From positions 1,488,001 to 1,552,000 of the forward strand of contig OZ252237.1 of assembly GCA_965249525.1 (NCBI GenBank): 64,000 nucleotides of DNA, in the 5' to 3' direction. Source of the stretch: G965240465 sp965249525 (GTDB lineage: Bacteria; SAR324; JACQKK01). The stretch's first letter is position 1. Each line of letters starts with the position of its first letter. Under the pieces are notes generated by a model. That model saw nothing but the letters and a program-made list of their open reading frames with translations, searched no databases and was not told the origin of the DNA. The position numbers and the translations under genes were made by a program. Shown here piece by piece: positions 26,432-36,299 of the stretch.

Positions 26432-28006
26432 ATGGGCGCCAGCACTGATGCCAAACATCACCACAGCAAACATCCTCTTCCCAGCAGCCGCAAGGCAGCT
26501 TCATCGCCTGCAGCCAAAAACCACGCTGCAGATCATCCAGCCGTTTCCAGCAACAACCAACCCGCCTCCCCGCAGCAATCCCCAGACCCCTCCCTGCTGT
26601 TTGAGCAGCTTGCCAATTGGAAACACACCCCTGCTGTACTACAATTCTTTGCCCACCACTGCCTGAAACCCATTCCTTCCAGCCGCAGTGAACTCCAAGC
26701 ACAACTCCATCATGCCTTCGCCAATTCACTGCTCAACTGGAGCAATACCCCACACACCCCAGGAACAGAACATAGAGAATGCAACGCACTCTTTCGCCTC
26801 TATCATGAAATCAATCCCCTCTACATCACCCCTGAACAGCTCAAAAACGCCCTAAAACCACTAGAAGCCCGCTGGCACAAAACCGCAGAACAAACCCTTA
26901 TTAAACTTCTCTCACTCAACAGCCAAAATTTTCCCAGCTCCTTCCCTGCTTCATGCCTTACCCCACAAGACACCCAACGTTGGCTAGACTGCTTCCCTCC
27001 AGAATGGAAACTGCAAAGCCTCTCCATCCTTCAGAACGCAGGTCTCTTCCCCACCACCAGCCCCGCCTCAACCAGAATCCTCTCCAGATTCTTTCACGGA
27101 CAACTCCACAGCCCTCAACCCATCATTACACCACTGTCAACAGCCCAAAACATCCTCCAGCAAAAACTGACCTCCCTTCCCCAACAAATCCAACAATTAC
27201 TCCAGCACCCCCAACACAGCCTGGCTGCCATCCAATTCCTCCTTGCTTGCTTCGGAGGCGAATTCCAAACCCTTAAAATCAACGGACCCTGCCAACACAA
27301 CCCACTCTGCCACCACTGCTCTCTCCAACATTCATGCCTTTGGTTCAACTCCAAACCACCAACACACGATCACCCCCTCGCTCTACTCTCCGCTGCAAAA
27401 GAACAATACCTCTCCTTGCCGCAGCTACTCCAAATACTGCTCAAACTCTCCCCAGAACAAACCCATCTCCTCTCAAAAAACCTCCCCACAAACCAACTCA
27501 AATACCTCGCCAACCTCTCCCCCGTAGAACTGGAAACCTGGTGCAAAACCCTTCAGCTTAGCCCCAACCATATCCGTGCACTCCTAGAAATCTGCCGCCG
27601 CTTTGAAACCCAATCCATTCCTCTGGGCGCCACCATCCAAACCGCATGGGATATCTTCAAACACTTCCAAGCCAGAATCGGTCACCTCAAACAAGAACAA
27701 TTCTTCGTAGTCATGCTAGACAAAAAACGGCACTTCATTGGCGAACAACTCATCACCCAAGGCACCCTGGATGGCAGCCTCGTTCATCCCCGAGAAGTCT
27801 TCAACCCCGCCATCCGACACAATGCCCATTCCATCATTGCCGTCCACAACCATCCCTCAGGAGATCCCCAGCCCTCAAAAGCCGACCTGGCAGTAACACA
27901 AGGACTAATTGATGCAGGAGAAACCCTGGGTATTCCGATACAAGATCACATCATTATCAGCGAAAAACGCTATGTCAGCCTCATGGAAATGGGCTATGTG
28001 AAATAA
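26432..28006 (+). CDS. RadC/JAMM-domain protein fused to an endonuclease III-like, Fe-S-type N-terminal segment
   Basis: This is a 524-aa protein. The C-terminal 130 residues are typical RadC: QEQFFVVMLDKKRHFIGE, LVHPREVF, then the metal-binding AVHNHPSGDPQPSKAD from H472. Residues about 55-305 are not RadC. They are helical and end in C287-x5-C293-x2-C296-x5-C302, close to the Fe-S cluster loop of endonuclease III/MutY (C-x6-C-x2-C-x5-C). The expected catalytic Asp segment appears degenerate (TTSPASTRILSRF). The N-terminal 50 residues are low-complexity. I read it as a fusion of a degenerate HhH-GPD glycosylase fold with RadC. Function is unknown. The final 14 bases, including the stop, are duplicated in tandem. 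Confidence 0.75.
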   Translation: MGASTDAKHHHSKHPLPSSRKAASSPAAKNHAADHPAVSSNNQPASPQQSPDPSLLFEQLANWKHTPAVLQFFAHHCLKPIPSSRSELQAQLHHAFANSLLNWSNTPHTPGTEHRECNALFRLYHEINPLYITPEQLKNALKPLEARWHKTAEQTLIKLLSLNSQNFPSSFPASCLTPQDTQRWLDCFPPEWKLQSLSILQNAGLFPTTSPASTRILSRFFHGQLHSPQPIITPLSTAQNILQQKLTSLPQQIQQLLQHPQHSLAAIQFLLACFGGEFQTLKINGPCQHNPLCHHCSLQHSCLWFNSKPPTHDHPLALLSAAKEQYLSLPQLLQILLKLSPEQTHLLSKNLPTNQLKYLANLSPVELETWCKTLQLSPNHIRALLEICRRFETQSIPLGATIQTAWDIFKHFQARIGHLKQEQFFVVMLDKKRHFIGEQLITQGTLDGSLVHPREVFNPAIRHNAHSIIAVHNHPSGDPQPSKADLAVTQGLIDAGETLGIPIQDHIIISEKRYVSLMEMGYVK

Positions 28007-28020
28007 GCTATGTGAAATAA
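27993..28020 (+). repeat. 14-bp tandem duplication across the radC stop codon
   Basis: GCTATGTGAAATAA is present twice in direct succession (27993-28006 and 28007-28020). The first copy ends with the stop codon of the RadC-like gene; the second is untranslated. It looks like a recent slippage duplication. Confidence 0.8.
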
Positions 28021-28109
28021 GCTACCCCCTTGCCAGTGCCTTTGCCTTTACAAGGAGGAGAAAGGAGGAGAAGAAGGGGGGCAGTTTTCCTTCAAGCCTC
28101 TAAGGGCTG

Positions 28110-29972
28110 CTACATGCGCTGAGGGGGGGTAATGCCCAAGAGCTGCAGTCCATGCAGCAGGGTTTTTTGGACGGCAGCAGCCAGGGTCAGTCTAGCGAGC
28201 TGCGTGGGGGGTGGGGCTTGGATGATGGGCAAGGAGGCATAGAAGCGGTGGAAGTCTTTGGCAAGTTGAAACAGGGCGTTGGCCAGCAGGTTTGGTCTGA
28301 GTTGTTGTGCAGCTTTGTGTGCCATGGAATTGAAGTCATAGAGTTGTCGGACAAGGGTGTGTTCTATGGGGTGTTGGAGGGAGTGAAAATCGGCCTGCGG
28401 AGAGGGTGAAATGCGGTGTTTTTTGGCTTGCTGCAGCAGGCTGTTTAATCTGGCGGCGGCGTAACAGAGGTAGACGCCAGTATCGCCTTCGCTAACAAGC
28501 CAAGACTGCAAAGAGAAGACCAGGGGTTTATCGGGGTCTTGCTTAACCATTTGGTAGCGAATAGCAGCACAAGCAATGCGGCGACAAGCCTCTTGGATTT
28601 CCTTGGCAGACCATTTTCCTTGGCGGGCATGGAGATAGTGGGTGTGGATGTAGTTGTTCATTTCTTCCCGAAGTTTTGAGAAGAGAATGACATTGCCTGC
28701 ACGGGAACTCATTTTACCTTGGGGAAGGGTAACCAAGCCGTAGGAAAGATGCTCGCATTGACGGGCTTGTTCCCAGCCGAGGTGTTCCAGGGTGGCAAAG
28801 AGCTGCTGAAAGTAAAGAGATTGTTCTGCCCCCACCACATAGATGGAGCGCTGAATATGGAAGCGTTGGAATTTGAGTTCAGCAAGTGCCAGGTCTTTGG
28901 TGGCATAGAGGGTACTGCCATCGGCTTTCAGCAGCAGAAAAAACCCGAGTTTTTTATCGGGGAAAATATCATCCAGATTTATACCAACAGCACCTTGGGA
29001 ACGTATCAATTTTTTGGCTTCCAGCAATTGCAAAACCTTTTCACGCCCAGAGGCTTCTATCTCCGATTCGTAAAAGACCACATCAAAGTGAGCACCCAGC
29101 CAGTGATAGATTTCATTGAAAGCATCCAGAGACCACTGCCTGGTGTCTTGCCAAATTGGGTAGTATGGTGCTTGATGGGTTTCCAGTTCTCGCAGGATTT
29201 GGTTAATTTCTGCTTGGCAGCGTTCTTTCTCTGGCGGGGATGTCTGTTCTAGGTATTGGGTGGCAGCGGTGTATACCTTTCCCAGCCACTCACCGCGCAA
29301 GTGGGGGTCTGTACTAGGAGGAGGAATAGCAGGAAGCTGTGGGGCGAGTTGTTCACGGCGCTGCATCATCCAGAGGCAACGTGCGATGTGTGCGCCCACA
29401 TCACCAATGTAGTTGGCAGCAATCACGCTGTTTCCTTGGTAAGCCAGCAGTCGACTCAAAGCATCTCCCAGGGCTACATTGCGCATGTGTCCCACATGAA
29501 AGCCTTTGTGGGTGTTGGGCTGGGAGTATTCCACCATCACGCAGTGAGGAGTGCTGGGCGAGGCGACGGTGAACATGCTGCCATCCAAGATACTGGCGAC
29601 AGCATGCTGTGCCATTTGTGCCATATCTACCCAAAAGTTGAGGTAGGCGCCTTGGGCACTCACGCGCTGCACCAGGGGCTGGTGTTCAATATCCGCAGCA
29701 AGAGACTGAGACAGCCCCAAGGCGATGGTCTGGGGAGACTTCTTGAAAGTTTTGGCCAATAGAAAGCAAGGCAGGGCGTAGTGTCCCATACTGGTTTCTG
29801 GAGGCTGCTGCAGGCGTTCTGTTAGCGTGCTGACAGACTCGTTCGAGTCCCCCAAATGGGGGATTATCAGCTGGGCAATGGCCTCGACAAAATCGCTCAC
29901 AAAGGGGATGCTGCTGTTTTGGAGATTGAGAGTAAAAGGGAACTCCCTTGGTGGCATTCCCATCTTGCGCAT
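28110..29972 (-). CDS. argS: Arginyl-tRNA synthetase
   Basis: This 620-aa class I synthetase charges tRNA-Arg. The N-terminal additional domain is followed by VMVEYSQPNTHKGFHVGHMRN, which holds the class I HIGH motif as HVGH. The IGDVGAH segment and a C-terminal anticodon-binding helical domain follow. A KMSS-like site is present as GKMSSRAGNVI. Length is close to bacterial ArgS (about 560-580), with a short N-terminal extension; in-frame ATGs at 29963 and 29957 are alternatives. It is divergent from recD2. Confidence 0.95.
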   Translation of the reverse strand: MRKMGMPPREFPFTLNLQNSSIPFVSDFVEAIAQLIIPHLGDSNESVSTLTERLQQPPETSMGHYALPCFLLAKTFKKSPQTIALGLSQSLAADIEHQPLVQRVSAQGAYLNFWVDMAQMAQHAVASILDGSMFTVASPSTPHCVMVEYSQPNTHKGFHVGHMRNVALGDALSRLLAYQGNSVIAANYIGDVGAHIARCLWMMQRREQLAPQLPAIPPPSTDPHLRGEWLGKVYTAATQYLEQTSPPEKERCQAEINQILRELETHQAPYYPIWQDTRQWSLDAFNEIYHWLGAHFDVVFYESEIEASGREKVLQLLEAKKLIRSQGAVGINLDDIFPDKKLGFFLLLKADGSTLYATKDLALAELKFQRFHIQRSIYVVGAEQSLYFQQLFATLEHLGWEQARQCEHLSYGLVTLPQGKMSSRAGNVILFSKLREEMNNYIHTHYLHARQGKWSAKEIQEACRRIACAAIRYQMVKQDPDKPLVFSLQSWLVSEGDTGVYLCYAAARLNSLLQQAKKHRISPSPQADFHSLQHPIEHTLVRQLYDFNSMAHKAAQQLRPNLLANALFQLAKDFHRFYASLPIIQAPPPTQLARLTLAAAVQKTLLHGLQLLGITPPQRM

Positions 29973-30092
29973 GGCGAAGCAGGCACGGATGGCATATGCT
30001 TATGAAAGTGTCATGTATAAAAACTTGTTGCAAGCCAGAGACAGGCAGCAATAGCGTTGTAGAGAAATTTTTAAGCAGCGGTGAAAGCTCAA

Positions 30093-32471
30093 ATGGAAAG
30101 CAGACAAGATTCGCTGTTTGGTCAAGTATCTGACAAAAAACCGCAAGAGATGGTGGGAGTGTTGGAAAGGGTGACCTTTCACAACCCAGAGAATGGGTTT
30201 TTGGTGGGACGCTTTTGCAGCGAGACTGATGGAGAACTCTGCACGGTTACTGGGGTGCTGCCCGATCCACGGGAGGGTCAGCGGTTACAGGTTTGTGGTT
30301 GTTGGGAAGAGCATGCGCGCTATGGAGCGCAGTTTGCCGCCCAAAGTTTTCTGCCGTTGCCGCCCAACTCGTGCGAGGGGATGGTGCGCTATTTGTCCTC
30401 TGGCTTTAAGGGCATTGGCGTACGTACCGCTGAGCGCATTGTAAAAGCCTTTGGCGAGCAAACCTTTGATGTGATTGATCAGCACCCCGAACGCTTAAAT
30501 GAAGTCCCCAAGCTGCGCAAGCCTGCCATTGCAGCACTGCAGCAAGGATGGGAGACGCACCGACAACGCAGAGAGGTGCTGTTGTTCTTGCATAGCGCAG
30601 GGCTGTCACCTTTGTTTGCCCAGCGCATTCATGCGGAGTATGGAGAACAATCACTGAAAATGATGCAGCAGCATCCCTACCAACTGGCACTGGAAGTGCA
30701 GGGGATTGGTTTTCGTAGTGCGGATGCTTTGGCACGCCACAATGGGCTGGGGCAAGATCATCCTCAGCGATTAGAGGCAGGACTGTTCTATGCCATGGAG
30801 GACTGGCGCAGTCATGGACACACTGCCATGCCGCATCAGCAAGCCGTTATGCAAGCAGCCCAAATGCTGGAAGTCCCCTTGGAACAAATCAACCAGGCAG
30901 CAGCACGTTTGTGCGACTCAGGACATTTGAAGGTTTTGCAGTCGGATAGTGCAGAACAGCACTTGCATGGTGCTGCCAGCGACAGTACTGCCAGCGACAG
31001 TACTGCCAGCGAAATCGTCGGGGGGCGGGAAGCACAGCCCCCACAGTGGCTGCAACTCAGCCAGATGGAACGCACCGAGCGCGAATTGGCACAGATGCTG
31101 GCAAGGCTTGCTGGCAAAAGCACAAAAACTGAACCAGGAGAGTTCTCTGAGACCATAAAGCGCATAGAAAAAGCAGCCGCTATCTCCTTAAGCCCCCAAC
31201 AGCAAGAAGCCATCCAGCAGGCATTTCAACACAGGGTACTGGTGATTACCGGCGGTCCCGGTACTGGCAAGACCACCATTGTACGCTTTATTCTGGCACT
31301 ATCACAGAAGCAGGCAGGCAAGCTGGCCCTGTGCGCTCCCACAGGAAAAGCTGCCAAACAGCTTTCTCAGGCTGCGGGGCATCCGGCGCAAACCATTCAT
31401 CGTCTGCTGGAAGCCTCCCACCAAGGATTTGCTCGCAACCGCTCCCGTCCGTTAGAAGTGGCACAGGTGATTGTGGACGAAAGCTCCATGCTGGATACCA
31501 CGCTGATGCATGCCTTGCTGCGCGCCCTGCCAGCACAGGCGCATCTGATCATGGTGGGTGATGTAGACCAACTGCCCTCGGTAGGTCCAGGACGGGTGCT
31601 GGATGACTTGCTTAGCAGCCGACTGCTGCCTGCTGTTCGCCTGGAAACCATTTTCCGCCAAGCACGCTCTAGCCGCATTATCCTCAATGCCCACGCAGTA
31701 CGAAAAGGACGCAATCCTTCTCTTGCCAATCCCAACCCTGATGAGCCGCAAGATTTCTTCTTCATCCCTGCCCAATCCCCACAAGAAGCAGCTGATAAAA
31801 TCCGCCTCCTCGTCTTAGAACGCATCCCAAGAACCTTCCGCCTCAACCCACGCAAAGATATCCAAGTACTGGCACCCATGAGAAAAGGGCTGGCAGGCGT
31901 GGAAGAACTCAACCTGATGCTGCAACAGGCACTCAATCCCCATGGACAACCCTTCCGCTGTGGAAACAAACAATACCGCGTTGGAGATCGCATCCTGCAA
32001 ACCAAAAATGACTATGAAAACCAGGTGTTTAACGGCGACATTGGAGAAATCACCAGCCATCATCCCCAAAGCGATCAAACCTTTCTCAATTTTGACGGCT
32101 CTCAGGTAGTCTACCAAAGCCGCCAATTGGAATCGTGCGCCCTAGGCTATGCCACCACTGTCCACAAAGCCCAAGGCAGTGAATATCCTGCTGTCATTAC
32201 CCCCATGGTCACCCAACACGCCATGATGCTGCAACGCAACCTGCTTTATACTGCCATCACCCGCGCCAAACAGCTGGCTATTCTGGTAGGCAGCCCCAAA
32301 GCCATCGGTATGGCGGTTCATAATGCTCGCCCTCTGCTCAGACATACCGTCCTGCCTCTCCAGCTAAAACGCGCTTTCCGCATCCCCCACAACAGCAAAA
32401 ACCCCCCTCCTCAGCCCTGGCCTGATGCACATCACCATCCCAGTCAAAAAAACCCGCATGCCTCCCACTAA
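30093..32471 (+). CDS. recD2: RecD2-type SF1B DNA helicase
   Basis: This is a 792-aa 5'-3' helicase of the RecD2 group, which works without RecBC. The N-terminal OB-like part (VGVLERVTFHNPENGFLVGRF) and helix-hairpin-helix stretch precede the helicase core. Walker A is ITGGPGTGKTTI; motif II VDESSMLD, GDVDQLPSVGPG and the late YATTVHKAQGSEY and LYTAITRAK follow. A 15-bp tandem repeat sits in the linker before the core. The start is ATG 30093; an in-frame GTG at 30081 is possible. Its 3' end overlaps anmK by 14 nt. It is divergent from argS. Confidence 0.92.
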   Translation: MESRQDSLFGQVSDKKPQEMVGVLERVTFHNPENGFLVGRFCSETDGELCTVTGVLPDPREGQRLQVCGCWEEHARYGAQFAAQSFLPLPPNSCEGMVRYLSSGFKGIGVRTAERIVKAFGEQTFDVIDQHPERLNEVPKLRKPAIAALQQGWETHRQRREVLLFLHSAGLSPLFAQRIHAEYGEQSLKMMQQHPYQLALEVQGIGFRSADALARHNGLGQDHPQRLEAGLFYAMEDWRSHGHTAMPHQQAVMQAAQMLEVPLEQINQAAARLCDSGHLKVLQSDSAEQHLHGAASDSTASDSTASEIVGGREAQPPQWLQLSQMERTERELAQMLARLAGKSTKTEPGEFSETIKRIEKAAAISLSPQQQEAIQQAFQHRVLVITGGPGTGKTTIVRFILALSQKQAGKLALCAPTGKAAKQLSQAAGHPAQTIHRLLEASHQGFARNRSRPLEVAQVIVDESSMLDTTLMHALLRALPAQAHLIMVGDVDQLPSVGPGRVLDDLLSSRLLPAVRLETIFRQARSSRIILNAHAVRKGRNPSLANPNPDEPQDFFFIPAQSPQEAADKIRLLVLERIPRTFRLNPRKDIQVLAPMRKGLAGVEELNLMLQQALNPHGQPFRCGNKQYRVGDRILQTKNDYENQVFNGDIGEITSHHPQSDQTFLNFDGSQVVYQSRQLESCALGYATTVHKAQGSEYPAVITPMVTQHAMMLQRNLLYTAITRAKQLAILVGSPKAIGMAVHNARPLLRHTVLPLQLKRAFRIPHNSKNPPPQPWPDAHHHPSQKNPHASH
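30973..31012 (+). repeat. 15-bp tandem repeat coding a Ser/Asp/Thr linker in recD2
   Basis: CTGCCAGCGACAGTA occurs at 30973-30987 and 30988-31002, followed by a partial copy to 31012. Being a multiple of three it adds DSTAS units to the protein in a poorly conserved linker between the N-terminal region and helicase core. Confidence 0.85.
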
Positions 32472-33669
32472 CACCCCCTCCACCCTTAACCACCGCTTGC
32501 AACAATTGGTACAGCTGGCTTCTCAACCCACCCGCCACATACTGGGATTGATGTCCGGCACCTCCCTAGATGGACTAGAACTCGCCTTATGCCAATTCAG
32601 CGGGCATGGACACCACACCCGCTGGAAACTCCTGCATCACCTCAGCCTCCCTTACTCCCCAGAGCAACGCTCCAACATCAGAAAAACCGCCTTCCGTACC
32701 CAAACCAACCTAGCCGAACTCACCACACTCAACAGCTGGCTGGGAATCCAATTCGCTGAAATGATCCTCAAAGCCCTAAAAACCTGGCTCATCAATCCAC
32801 ATCAAGTACACTGCATCGCCTCACACGGGCAAACCATTTACCACGCACCCCACAGCTGGCAACACCAACAACAAACCCGTCACGCCAGCCTGCAACTGGC
32901 TGACGGCGACCACATCGCGGTCCATACCGGCATCATCACCCTCTCTGATTTCAGACAAAAAGCCATCGCACAAGGCTCACAAGGCGCTCCCCTTGCCCCC
33001 TTCGCCGAAGCCCTGCTGTTCTCCGCATCACAACCACGGGTCTTTATTAACCTGGGCGGCATCGCCAACTACACCTGGCTGCCTCCAAAACACCAGCCGC
33101 AACCCCCAAAATATGCAGACAGCGGTCCCGCCAATATGCTGCTAGATGCAGCCTTTCGCCGCTTTTGGCCTCAACACAACCCCCCATGGGATGAAACCGG
33201 TCAATTTGCACAACAAGGTACTTGCAGCCAAAAATGGCTCCATACCCTGCTGCAACATCCCTACTTCAAAAAATCTCCTCCTAAAAGCACAGGGGCAGAA
33301 ACCTTCGGGGAAGACTTCCTCACCCAACAACTACCCCTGGCACCACAGCTCTCCCCGCCAGACATCCTGGCCACCCTCTGCCAACTCACCGCTCACACCA
33401 TCACCCAAGCCCTGCAAAAGGAAAACCTCCCCGTACAACCCACACAACTCTTTATTACAGGCGGCGGTATCCATAACCAAAACCTCCTCCAGGCGCTCCA
33501 TCGCCAGCTGCAAGAAAAACTCCCCCACCTTCAACTCCAAAATCCCCAACAACTCAAGGTTCCCCCACAAGCCAAAGAAGCTCTGCTGTTTGCTGCCTTC
33601 GCCAATGAAACCCTCTGCGGCAGCAGCAACCACTCCACCGCACTGGGAAAAATCAGCTTTCCCGATTAA
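32458..33669 (+). CDS. anmK: Anhydro-N-acetylmuramic acid kinase
   Basis: This is a 403-aa kinase that cleaves and phosphorylates anhMurNAc in peptidoglycan recycling. Signatures are ILGLMSGTSLDGLELAL (phosphate loop), SHGQTIYH, FINLGGIANYTWL, DSGPANMLLDA and the C-terminal ITGGGIHNQNLL. The ATG at 32458 is within the end of recD2 (14-nt overlap); an in-frame start at 32425 would only lengthen a disordered leader. Length is slightly above E. coli AnmK (369). It converges on prc. Confidence 0.93.
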   Translation: MPPTNTPSTLNHRLQQLVQLASQPTRHILGLMSGTSLDGLELALCQFSGHGHHTRWKLLHHLSLPYSPEQRSNIRKTAFRTQTNLAELTTLNSWLGIQFAEMILKALKTWLINPHQVHCIASHGQTIYHAPHSWQHQQQTRHASLQLADGDHIAVHTGIITLSDFRQKAIAQGSQGAPLAPFAEALLFSASQPRVFINLGGIANYTWLPPKHQPQPPKYADSGPANMLLDAAFRRFWPQHNPPWDETGQFAQQGTCSQKWLHTLLQHPYFKKSPPKSTGAETFGEDFLTQQLPLAPQLSPPDILATLCQLTAHTITQALQKENLPVQPTQLFITGGGIHNQNLLQALHRQLQEKLPHLQLQNPQQLKVPPQAKEALLFAAFANETLCGSSNHSTALGKISFPD

Positions 33670-33739
33670 AAAAACCCTTCACAAGGTCTTCAAGCAGGAG
33701 ATTTGCTCTCCCCTCTACACCAGCAGTGAGGGCATTTGG

Positions 33740-35788
33740 TCAAAAATTTTGTGCTTGCTTGGTCGCTTGGGGTTTCTGTTTTTGCAGAAGTTGGAAGTAA
33801 TCTGCTGCAATAGAGAGGGCTTCTCGCAGATGGGGATCTTCTTGAAGTGTATTGGTGGTTCGTTGGGGATTGGGATTTTCTGGACGGCTGCTTTGAAATT
33901 GTTGGTATTCGGCTTCAAATTGTTCAAGAGTGATGATTTGTTTATTTTTGCGATTAGAAAGGTATTCGCGGATATTGCTTTGGATTTTTTTGAAATAGGG
34001 GCTGGATTGTTGTCGTTTTTTGGAATTGGTTCTGAGTCTTGCGATGAAGCCATCTAATTTTGGGGGGTTAAGCTGATTTTTAGATTGCAGGGAGTCCCAG
34101 GGCAGAGGATTTTCAAGTGCGGACTCACCGATACGAAGATGGTTGTTGATAGAGGGAAGGACGACATCAGCAGAGACTCCTTGTTGTTGTGTGGAGGTGT
34201 TAGCTGGTCGGTAGAATTGTGCGACGGTGGTTCTTAGGGCACCAAGATTGCGCTTGAGAGGGATAATGTTTTGTACGGTGCCTTTGCCAAAGGTGGCGCG
34301 GTCTCCTACGATGACGGCTCGACCATAGTCTTTGAGGGCACCTGCCACGATTTCTGAAGCAGAAGCACTGAAGCGATCTGTGAGTAGCACCAGAGGACCT
34401 TGGTAGAGGGGTATAGGTTGGTGGCCTTCAAAGCGGGAGACAGATTGCAGATCCCGTACTTGCACCATCACACCCTTGGGGAGGAAGAGGTTGCTCATTT
34501 TGATGGATTCATCCAGTGCACCGCCGCTATTTCCGCGTAAGTCTAGTACCACAACACCCACTTTTTCTGCAATAAAGCGTACCAGCAGTTTTTTTACATC
34601 GCGTGTACTGCTTTTGTAGTTACGATTGCCCTGTCTTTTTTGTTCAAAGTCTTGATAGAAGGAGGGCAAGGTAAGAACACCGACTTTGACTTTGCCTTGG
34701 AGCGTAGAAATTTGGTGAACGCTGCTTTTAGCTTCGCTGTCACGAAGTTGAATTTTATCGCGTCGAATACTGATTTCCATAGGTTTACTGATTTTTTTTG
34801 TGGGTCTTAAGAAGCGCAACCTAACAGTGGTGCCCCGTTTGCCTCGGATGCGCTTGACTACATCTTCTAGGCGCCAAAGGGTAACATCCTCCATTTTGCC
34901 TTTTCTGCCTTGTGCCACTCCGATGATTCTATCGCCTGATTTAAGGAATGCTTGCCGTGCTGCGGCACCTCCAGGGACAATGGCAACAATGGTGGTACGG
35001 CCATCCTCCCAGCGCAAAGTAGCCCCGATGCCTTCCAGCGAGAGCCGCATGGCAATATTGAAGTTATCCAAGTCATCCGGATTGAGATAGCCAGAGTGGG
35101 GATCATAAGAAAGGGCAAAAGCATTAAGAAACATGCTGGTGATATCGTTGCGCTCCATTTGCTGGTAGCGCCGTTGAATGCTTCGGTAACGGCGACGCAG
35201 TGTTGCCAAGACTTCTTTTTGGCTTTTGCCAGAAAATTTTTCTTCTAATTGTTGGGTATAGAGTCTGGTGCGCCATAGATGTTCAGCTTCTTTGTTGGTT
35301 TTTGGCCAATTGGCTTCAGAACGATCCAACCACACCAATGTTTGGGATGGCAGCTTCATCGGTTTCTTCAGGGTGTTTTCAATAAAAGCATTTCTGGCGT
35401 CCAAGCGTTCCATGAAGCGCTGATGCACTGCCATAGCAATATCCAGCTTCCCCTTGCGCAAGTCCTTGCTGAGGCTAACTGAAGCACGTTTGAATTCCTT
35501 TATGTCGGCATTAAGAAAATACAGCCTATTGGCATCCAGCATGTTAAAAAAATGATGCAAGGTGGCACTTGCCATGCGTTTGTCATAAGTTTGACGAGAA
35601 AGATGTGTCTGCTGAAAACGTTGGACAATGTACCCCACATCCGTCGGCGAATAACGCGCCTGTGCAGACACCACCGCTGGCAGCAGCAGCAACACTGCTG
35701 CTGTAGTATACAAAAACTTCTGCAACCCACCTGCGCAACAACGGGCAAGGAAACTATAAGCATCTTGAGTGAGTTGTTTCATGTTCAT
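33740..35788 (-). CDS. prc: Carboxy-terminal processing (tail-specific) protease Prc/CtpA
   Basis: This is a 682-aa periplasmic serine protease of the S41 family. An N-terminal hydrophobic signal segment (FLYTTAAVLLLLPAVVSAQA) precedes a Prc-type helical N-domain. The PDZ domain follows near 235-330 (GIGATLRWEDGRTTIVAIVPGGAAARQAFLKSGDRI). The catalytic part has VVVLDLRGNSGGALDESI and the Ser/Lys dyad in TDRFSASASEIVAG and GDRATFGKGTVQ. Length matches E. coli Prc (682). The ATG at 35788 follows AGAAG; an in-frame TTG at 35803 is less likely. It may trim lipoproteins or penicillin-binding proteins. Confidence 0.94.
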   Translation of the reverse strand: MNMKQLTQDAYSFLARCCAGGLQKFLYTTAAVLLLLPAVVSAQARYSPTDVGYIVQRFQQTHLSRQTYDKRMASATLHHFFNMLDANRLYFLNADIKEFKRASVSLSKDLRKGKLDIAMAVHQRFMERLDARNAFIENTLKKPMKLPSQTLVWLDRSEANWPKTNKEAEHLWRTRLYTQQLEEKFSGKSQKEVLATLRRRYRSIQRRYQQMERNDITSMFLNAFALSYDPHSGYLNPDDLDNFNIAMRLSLEGIGATLRWEDGRTTIVAIVPGGAAARQAFLKSGDRIIGVAQGRKGKMEDVTLWRLEDVVKRIRGKRGTTVRLRFLRPTKKISKPMEISIRRDKIQLRDSEAKSSVHQISTLQGKVKVGVLTLPSFYQDFEQKRQGNRNYKSSTRDVKKLLVRFIAEKVGVVVLDLRGNSGGALDESIKMSNLFLPKGVMVQVRDLQSVSRFEGHQPIPLYQGPLVLLTDRFSASASEIVAGALKDYGRAVIVGDRATFGKGTVQNIIPLKRNLGALRTTVAQFYRPANTSTQQQGVSADVVLPSINNHLRIGESALENPLPWDSLQSKNQLNPPKLDGFIARLRTNSKKRQQSSPYFKKIQSNIREYLSNRKNKQIITLEQFEAEYQQFQSSRPENPNPQRTTNTLQEDPHLREALSIAADYFQLLQKQKPQATKQAQNF

Positions 35789-35891
35789 TGCTTCTTTTAC
35801 CAACCCCTATTTTTAATCTAACATGGAAACTATCTAGTAGGAACGCTGTTTGCAACCCGCAACAGCATTCTCTTATTTTTTTCCTGCTTTC

Positions 35892-36158
35892 ATGACAATA
35901 ACCATGGACATCCAATTATTGGAACTGCTGGTCTGCCCAGAAAACCACACCAAGCTCCAATTAGCCCCACAACAACTCATAGACAAGCTCAATGCAGCCA
36001 TTGCCAACTCTCAGCTGAAAAACCGCAGCGGACAAGTGGTGAAAACACCGCTGCAAGAAGGATTAGTGAATTTAGATAGTCGCTGGTTGTACCCTGTGCG
36101 CAATGATATCCCGGTGCTGCTAGCAGAAGAAGCTATTGTTTTGCAAGAATTACCCTGA
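35892..36158 (+). CDS. Trm112-family small protein
   Basis: This 88-aa protein has LLELLVCPENHTKLQL near the N-terminus and RWLYPVRNDIPVLLAEEA near the C-terminus, the two conserved ends of the Trm112/UPF0434 family. The four-Cys zinc site of many relatives is reduced to one Cys (in LVCPENH), so it probably binds no zinc. Start could be ATG 35892 or 35904. In bacteria the role of this family is poorly known; relatives activate methyltransferases. It is divergent from prc and 141 nt before the BolA-like gene. Confidence 0.75.
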   Translation: MTITMDIQLLELLVCPENHTKLQLAPQQLIDKLNAAIANSQLKNRSGQVVKTPLQEGLVNLDSRWLYPVRNDIPVLLAEEAIVLQELP

Positions 36159-36299
36159 ATAGCTTGAGATGGAAGATCGCTGGCACAAATTTCTGCTTGC
36201 ATTATTGGATTGGCGTTGTTTGGTTGCTGTTGTTTGATTAACATAATAAAAATAAAGACAGAATGCCTGTATGCAATCGCCCATGAGAAAGAGTTTGCT

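Noticed and set aside
29840..29875. tRNA T-arm-like GTTCGAGTCC sequence
   Set aside because: It lies within the argS coding frame and no acceptor or anticodon arms surround it.
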